From Chthonomonadaceae bacterium (GTDB lineage Bacteria; Armatimonadota; Chthonomonadetes; Chthonomonadales; Chthonomonadaceae): a DNA stretch of 9,467 nt. The notes under the pieces are model-generated. The model worked only from the letters and a program-made list of their open reading frames with translations, did not search any database and had not been told where the DNA came from. Below are positions 5,768-9,467 of the stretch, in pieces (positions within the stretch are counted from its first letter, which is position 1; every line of letters begins with the position of its first letter). The stretch spans positions 1 through 9,467 of the forward strand of contig JANXLO010000521.1 in the NCBI GenBank assembly GCA_025355115.1, in the 5' to 3' direction. The position numbers were made by a program, and so were the translations under genes.

Positions 5768-7474
5768 TTGCTCAAACTCAGACGCGCAATGCTCGGCTCG
5801 ATCCTATTGGAAGAAAGCCTAATAAGTTCCGAGCAGCTCGAAACCGCACTCGCCGAACAGCGAAAAAGCGAAAAAGGCAAGCGCATCGGTGAAATTCTGG
5901 TGAGTATGCGATTTCTCACCGAGCCGAATCTGCTCCGTGCGCTCTCCCGACAGCTTGATTGCCCCATTGTCGACCTCAACCAGGAGCCGCCCGACCCTGA
6001 GGTGCTTCATATCGTGCCGAGCGAATTCGCACTGCGTCATCACCTGATACCGCTGCGACGCAACGACGATCAGCTAGTCGTCGCGATGGCCGACCCTCTC
6101 GACATTCACGGAATCGACGATCTCCGCTTGCTGACGGGCCTGGACATTGCGCCTGTTCTCGCCGCGCCCAGCGAAATTCGCAGGCTGTGCGAGCAGTCTT
6201 ATATGTCACGTATGATCCAGGACGTGAAGGTCGCCGAGCGCGCACTTGACGACGAGGACAGTCTGGATGTAGCCGACCTACAGAAAATGGCGAAGGAAGA
6301 GCTCGTCATCCAGATGGTCAACCTGATCATAAATCAGGCCATACAGGATCGCGCGTCCGACATCCACATAGAGCCGTTCGAGCGTGAAGTCCGCATTCGT
6401 TATCGCATCGACGGCGTCCTGCATGAGCAGTCGCCCCCACCGAAGCGGTATCACTCGGCAATCCTCAGCCGCATCAAGATTCTCTCTGACCTTAATATCG
6501 CAGAGCGACGACTGCCGCAGGATGGGCGCATGCGAATTCGCAGTTCGGGTCGTCAGATCGATCTGCGCGTCTCCACTGTCCCAACTGTCTATGGCGAAAG
6601 CGCCGTCCTCCGCATCCTCGATAAGCAGACCGCGATGCTGGGTCTCACCGAGCTCGGGATGGAGCGGACGCAGTTCCATAAGTTCCGTCGATTGATTCAG
6701 GAGCCACATGGAATCGTGCTCGTCACCGGCCCCACCGGATCAGGAAAGACGACGACGCTGTACGCAGCACTGAACGAAATCTACAGCGTTGAGAAGAAGA
6801 TCATCACTGTCGAGGATCCCGTTGAGTACCAGCTGAATGGCGTAAACCAGATTCAGGTGCAGCCGCAGATCGGCCTGACCTTCGCCAACGGACTGCGCAG
6901 CATCGTTCGTCAGGACCCGGACATCATCATGGTCGGAGAGATTCGCGACCATGAGACGGTCGAAATCTCTGTTCATGCCGCGCTTACGGGCCACCTAGTC
7001 TTCTCGACCCTCCATACGAATGACGCGGCAGGAGCTGTAAGCCGCCTGCTCGACATGGGCGCAGAGCCCTTCCTCATCGCCTCCTCGCTCATCGGTGTAG
7101 TTGCGCAACGGCTTGTCCGCATAAACTGCCCGCACTGCCGTGAGCCCTACGAGGAGACGCCGGAGGTGCTGCGCGAGATCGGGATCGACCCTGCTATCGT
7201 CAAGCGCGAGCCGCTGATGCGCGCCAAAGGGTGCGCGGAATGCCGGGGAGTCGGCTTCAAGGGACGCGGGGGTATCTACGAGCTCATCGTCATCGATGAA
7301 GGCATTCGCCGCCTCATAGTCGAGCGAGCCTCCTCCAGCACCATACGCAACTACGCCCTCCAGAACCAGGACATGGTGACCATGCTATCGGACGGCCGCA
7401 ACAAAGTGCTTCAGGGGCACACGACCATTCAGGAAGTCCTCCGCGTCTGCCAGCGCGAAGACTTCGACGCGTAG
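5768..7474 (+). CDS. gspE: Type II secretion / pilus assembly ATPase GspE
   Basis: The cytoplasmic hexameric ATPase that powers pseudopilus assembly. The TTG at 5768 gives 568 residues. Residues about 8-70 form an N-terminal MshEN-type domain with two helical repeats (LGSILLEESLISSEQLETAL and RIGEILVSMRFLTEPNLLRAL). Next come the second N-terminal domain and the ATPase core: ASDIHIEP at 196-203, Walker A GPTGSGKTT at 321-329 (Lys327), Asp box ITVEDPVE at 346-353, Walker B DPDIIMVGEIRD at 383-394 with Glu391, and His box STLHTND at 413-419 with His416. A four-cysteine zinc motif is present (C454, C457, C489, C492). All catalytic parts look intact. It starts the cluster gspE, gspF, gspG, gspH; gspF follows after nine bases. 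The family also covers PilB of type IV pili, but the neighbouring GspG and GspH favour a type II system. Confidence 0.93.
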   Translation: MLKLRRAMLGSILLEESLISSEQLETALAEQRKSEKGKRIGEILVSMRFLTEPNLLRALSRQLDCPIVDLNQEPPDPEVLHIVPSEFALRHHLIPLRRNDDQLVVAMADPLDIHGIDDLRLLTGLDIAPVLAAPSEIRRLCEQSYMSRMIQDVKVAERALDDEDSLDVADLQKMAKEELVIQMVNLIINQAIQDRASDIHIEPFEREVRIRYRIDGVLHEQSPPPKRYHSAILSRIKILSDLNIAERRLPQDGRMRIRSSGRQIDLRVSTVPTVYGESAVLRILDKQTAMLGLTELGMERTQFHKFRRLIQEPHGIVLVTGPTGSGKTTTLYAALNEIYSVEKKIITVEDPVEYQLNGVNQIQVQPQIGLTFANGLRSIVRQDPDIIMVGEIRDHETVEISVHAALTGHLVFSTLHTNDAAGAVSRLLDMGAEPFLIASSLIGVVAQRLVRINCPHCREPYEETPEVLREIGIDPAIVKREPLMRAKGCAECRGVGFKGRGGIYELIVIDEGIRRLIVERASSSTIRNYALQNQDMVTMLSDGRNKVLQGHTTIQEVLRVCQREDFDA

Positions 7475-7483
7475 AAATAGACC

Positions 7484-8752
7484 ATGCCGGATTTCACTTA
7501 CAAAGCACTCGATAGATCAGGACAGGCCACGACCGGGAGCATCTCCGCGCGGGACAGCCAGGATGCCGCCGTCAAAGTCCGCGCGCTGGGCGTATTTCCC
7601 ACCTCCATCGGCGTCGGCGCGAAGGCGGTCGGCAACGGCGCGATCGCCGAAGCGGAGGCAGCCGGTAGCGCCGCGAAGAAGAGCGCCGTGGTCGCCGTCA
7701 AGCCTGCCGCAGGCAAAAAGGTTACGAAGCTTCAGATACTGCTGTTCACACGCGAGATGTCAGATCTGCTGGACGCTGGCCTGCCGATGGATCGCGCCTT
7801 TTCGGTGCTCATCGATCAGGCGGACAGCGCACCGCTTAAGGTGATGCTCAATTCCATGCAGGGCGACATTCGAGCTGGACAGCCTCTCTCCGATGCCCTG
7901 CGAAAGTTTCCGCGGGAGTTCCCCGACCTCTACGCCAATATGGTCAAGGCGGGTGAGGTTTCAGGCCAGCTATCAGGAGTCATGACCCGACTAGCAGAGT
8001 TCCTCGAGAAGGAGGCGGTGCGGCGCAGCCAGATCATGTCGGCGCTCACCTACCCTGCCGTCCTGATATTCGTCGCTGTCTCAGCGGTCATTTTCCTGAT
8101 GACGTTCGCGATCCCGCGCCTCACCCCGGTGTTCAAGGACATGGGCGCTGACCTGCCACTTCCCACCACGATGCTCCTGGGCATCTCCGGGTTCATCGGA
8201 AAATTCTGGTGGCTTATCGTGCTGGGGATCATCGCTGCCGTCTTCGCCTTTCGAGGCTGGGTCGCGACCAGAGCGGGCCGTTACTCCTTCGACAGCATGA
8301 GGCTGAACCTGCCCCCGTTCGGCGCGCTCGTTCAGAAGATCGTGGCTGCCCGGCTGGTGCGCACGCTCGGGACACTTCTCGGAGGCGGTGTTCCAATCCT
8401 CGAAGCGATGGACATCTCGGCCTCCGCAGTCGGACATATGGTCGCGACTGAAGCCATCCTCACTGTGCGCGGCGCGGTGCGTCAGGGAGAGACCCTGCAT
8501 GAGGCGATGGAGAAGGCTGGAAATTTCCTGCCCGTCGTCACGCACATGACCGCCGTCGGCGAAGAGACAGGCCGCCTGCCGCAGATGCTCATCCGCACCG
8601 CCGAGACGCTCGACTTTGAGGTGGACAGCACCATGCGGCGACTCACCAGTCTCGTGGAGCCTGTCGTCGTTCTTTTCATGGGAGTTTTTATCGGGTTCAT
8701 CGTCCTCTCGATACTGCTGCCCATTTTCCAGATCAGTTCGCTCGTAAAATGA
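7484..8752 (+). CDS. gspF: Type II secretion inner-membrane platform protein GspF
   Basis: The polytopic membrane protein at the base of the pseudopilus, which contacts the GspE ATPase. 422 residues. It begins PDFTYKALDRSGQATTGSISARDSQDAAVKVRALGVFP, the usual N-terminal block. An Ala/Lys-rich low-complexity linker follows (about 44-80). Two repeats of the T2SSF domain come next: LLFTREMSDLLDAGLPMDRAF from about 86, and ARLVRTLGTLLGGGVPILEAM from about 289. Both carry the characteristic acidic-Gly signatures, KAGEVSGQL (155-163) and AVGEETGRL (357-365). Three likely membrane segments lie near 190-212, 241-259 and 392-414. The ATG has no clear Shine-Dalgarno and lies nine bases after the gspE stop, which suggests coupled translation. 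The reading frame ends in an ATGA overlap with an alternative gspG start. Confidence 0.95.
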   Translation: MPDFTYKALDRSGQATTGSISARDSQDAAVKVRALGVFPTSIGVGAKAVGNGAIAEAEAAGSAAKKSAVVAVKPAAGKKVTKLQILLFTREMSDLLDAGLPMDRAFSVLIDQADSAPLKVMLNSMQGDIRAGQPLSDALRKFPREFPDLYANMVKAGEVSGQLSGVMTRLAEFLEKEAVRRSQIMSALTYPAVLIFVAVSAVIFLMTFAIPRLTPVFKDMGADLPLPTTMLLGISGFIGKFWWLIVLGIIAAVFAFRGWVATRAGRYSFDSMRLNLPPFGALVQKIVAARLVRTLGTLLGGGVPILEAMDISASAVGHMVATEAILTVRGAVRQGETLHEAMEKAGNFLPVVTHMTAVGEETGRLPQMLIRTAETLDFEVDSTMRRLTSLVEPVVVLFMGVFIGFIVLSILLPIFQISSLVK

Positions 8753-8766
8753 AAGGATTTCTCAAA

Positions 8767-9195
8767 ATGAACGCAGTCTCACTGCCCCGCCGCCGAGTTC
8801 GAAGCGGTTTTACTCTGATCGAGCTAGTTGTCGTCATCGTCATTCTGGCCATCCTCGCCGCCGTGATCGTCCCACGCTTCTTCGGCCGTACAGAGGACGC
8901 CAAAGTGTCCAACGCCATCACGACAGTCAAGACGCTCGATTCGGCAATCGACATGTACAACGCGGATACGAGCTCCTTCCCTCCCAACCTGGAGGCACTG
9001 ATCAACAACCCGCAGGTTAAGGGCTGGAACGGCCCCTACCTTAAGAACCAGACGAATGTGCCCCTCGATCCTTGGGGTCATACCTACGTGTACAAGCACC
9101 CTGGTGACGGTAATCGCGACTACGACATCGCTTCGGCTGGCCCGGACGACAAGAACGCGCCCATCCAGAGCTGGAACTTGACGGGAAGCAAATAA
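8767..9195 (+). CDS. gspG: Type II secretion major pseudopilin GspG
   Basis: The major subunit of the pseudopilus, made as a prepilin and cleaved by the prepilin peptidase. The ATG at 8767 is preferred because AAAGGA (8752-8757) lies nine bases upstream, giving 142 residues. The ATG at 8749 overlapping the gspF stop is an alternative that adds six residues. A short basic leader (PRRRVRSG) precedes cleavage at G|FTLIEL, with Glu at +5, then the hydrophobic helix VVVIVILAILAAVIVPRFF. The globular part has the GspG pattern: a short pro-rich loop (SSFPPNLEALINNP), GPYLKN, VPLDPWGHTYVYKHPGDGNRDYDIASAGPDD. The last loop corresponds to the calcium-binding region of GspG but lacks the usual GG-D ending, so calcium binding is uncertain. 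Confidence 0.93.
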   Translation: MNAVSLPRRRVRSGFTLIELVVVIVILAILAAVIVPRFFGRTEDAKVSNAITTVKTLDSAIDMYNADTSSFPPNLEALINNPQVKGWNGPYLKNQTNVPLDPWGHTYVYKHPGDGNRDYDIASAGPDDKNAPIQSWNLTGSK

Positions 9196-9199
9196 CGAG

Positions 9200-9467
9200 A
9201 TGTCACGCCGCCTGCGCCGCGCCTTCACACTCATAGAGCTCATGGTGGTAATCCTGCTTATCGCCGTCATGGCGGGTGTCATCGTCCCTGCCTACAGCCG
9301 TTTCTATGCGAAGTCGCAGTTCAGCAATGCCGCTCGTCAGGTGCAGGATATCTTCGCTTTTGCCAGGGAGCAGGCGATTGCAGGAGACACTACTGTCATC
9401 GTCCATTTCGATCAGCAGAATCACACTTTCATCGCCACGGGTGGTCAGCCAAACGCGCCGGCATCAA
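9200..9467 (+). CDS. gspH: Type II secretion pseudopilin GspH-like, N-terminal part
   Basis: The first 89 codons of a second pseudopilin, running off the window. It starts four bases after the gspG stop and has no strong ribosome binding site. The basic leader SRRLRRA is followed by FTLIELMVVILLIAVMAGVIVP, a class III prepilin signal with Glu at +5. The residue before the cleavage point is Ala instead of the nearly universal Gly. After it comes FSNAARQVQDIFAFAREQAIAGDTTVIVHFD, resembling the GspH/FimT domain, where a helix of this sort precedes beta strands. GspH is a minor pseudopilin near the pseudopilus tip. GspI or FimT are possible alternative names because only the start is visible. Confidence 0.8.
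   Translation, partial: MSRRLRRAFTLIELMVVILLIAVMAGVIVPAYSRFYAKSQFSNAARQVQDIFAFAREQAIAGDTTVIVHFDQQNHTFIATGGQPNAPAS

Overview
The window holds two functional blocks facing away from each other. The left two thirds (positions 1 to about 5417) is read on the minus strand: an arginine-biosynthesis operon in the order argC, a DinB-like gene, argJ, argB, with an orphan hydantoinase-B gene (hyuB) upstream of it. The right third (5768 to the window end) is read on the plus strand: the type II secretion genes gspE, gspF, gspG and the first 89 codons of gspH. The organism is a diderm bacterium of moderate GC. The protein mix fits a non-proteobacterial phylum such as Acidobacteriota or Armatimonadota, but nothing here fixes the phylum.

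The most interesting stretch is the roughly 270-base leader between hyuB and argC. It starts with a consensus promoter (TTGACA, 17-base spacer, TATACT) placed just after the hyuB stop codon. About 60 bases downstream is a 19-codon ORF, MSFISTANFTNRRRERTGK, with four arginine codons among five consecutive codons. It is followed by a chain of mutually exclusive base-paired segments, and then by a GC-rich 12-bp hairpin with a U-tract directly in front of the argC ribosome binding site. This has the layout of a classical ribosome-stalling attenuator, here tuned to arginine. It would switch on the whole operon when charged Arg-tRNA is scarce.

The arg genes are tightly packed (gaps of 22, 25 and 9 bases), so they are probably one transcript. 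ArgC (N-acetyl-glutamyl-phosphate reductase), ArgJ (ornithine acetyltransferase) and ArgB (N-acetylglutamate kinase) cover the acetylated part of the ornithine pathway except the aminotransferase, which is not visible. The DinB-like gene between argC and argJ has no known role in this pathway. argB runs off the window. Its family similarity also stops near position 70, where base composition jumps to 78% GC, which suggests an assembly join or a real rearrangement.

The 350-base divergent region between hyuB and gspE contains a 56-base imperfect hairpin and no gene that I can support. GspE is the cytoplasmic ATPase, GspF the inner-membrane platform protein, GspG the major pseudopilin and GspH a minor pseudopilin. 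Together they are the core of a pseudopilus assembly machine. Several genes appear to use non-ATG starts (TTG for argJ and gspE, GTG for argC), each chosen by a well-placed Shine-Dalgarno sequence.
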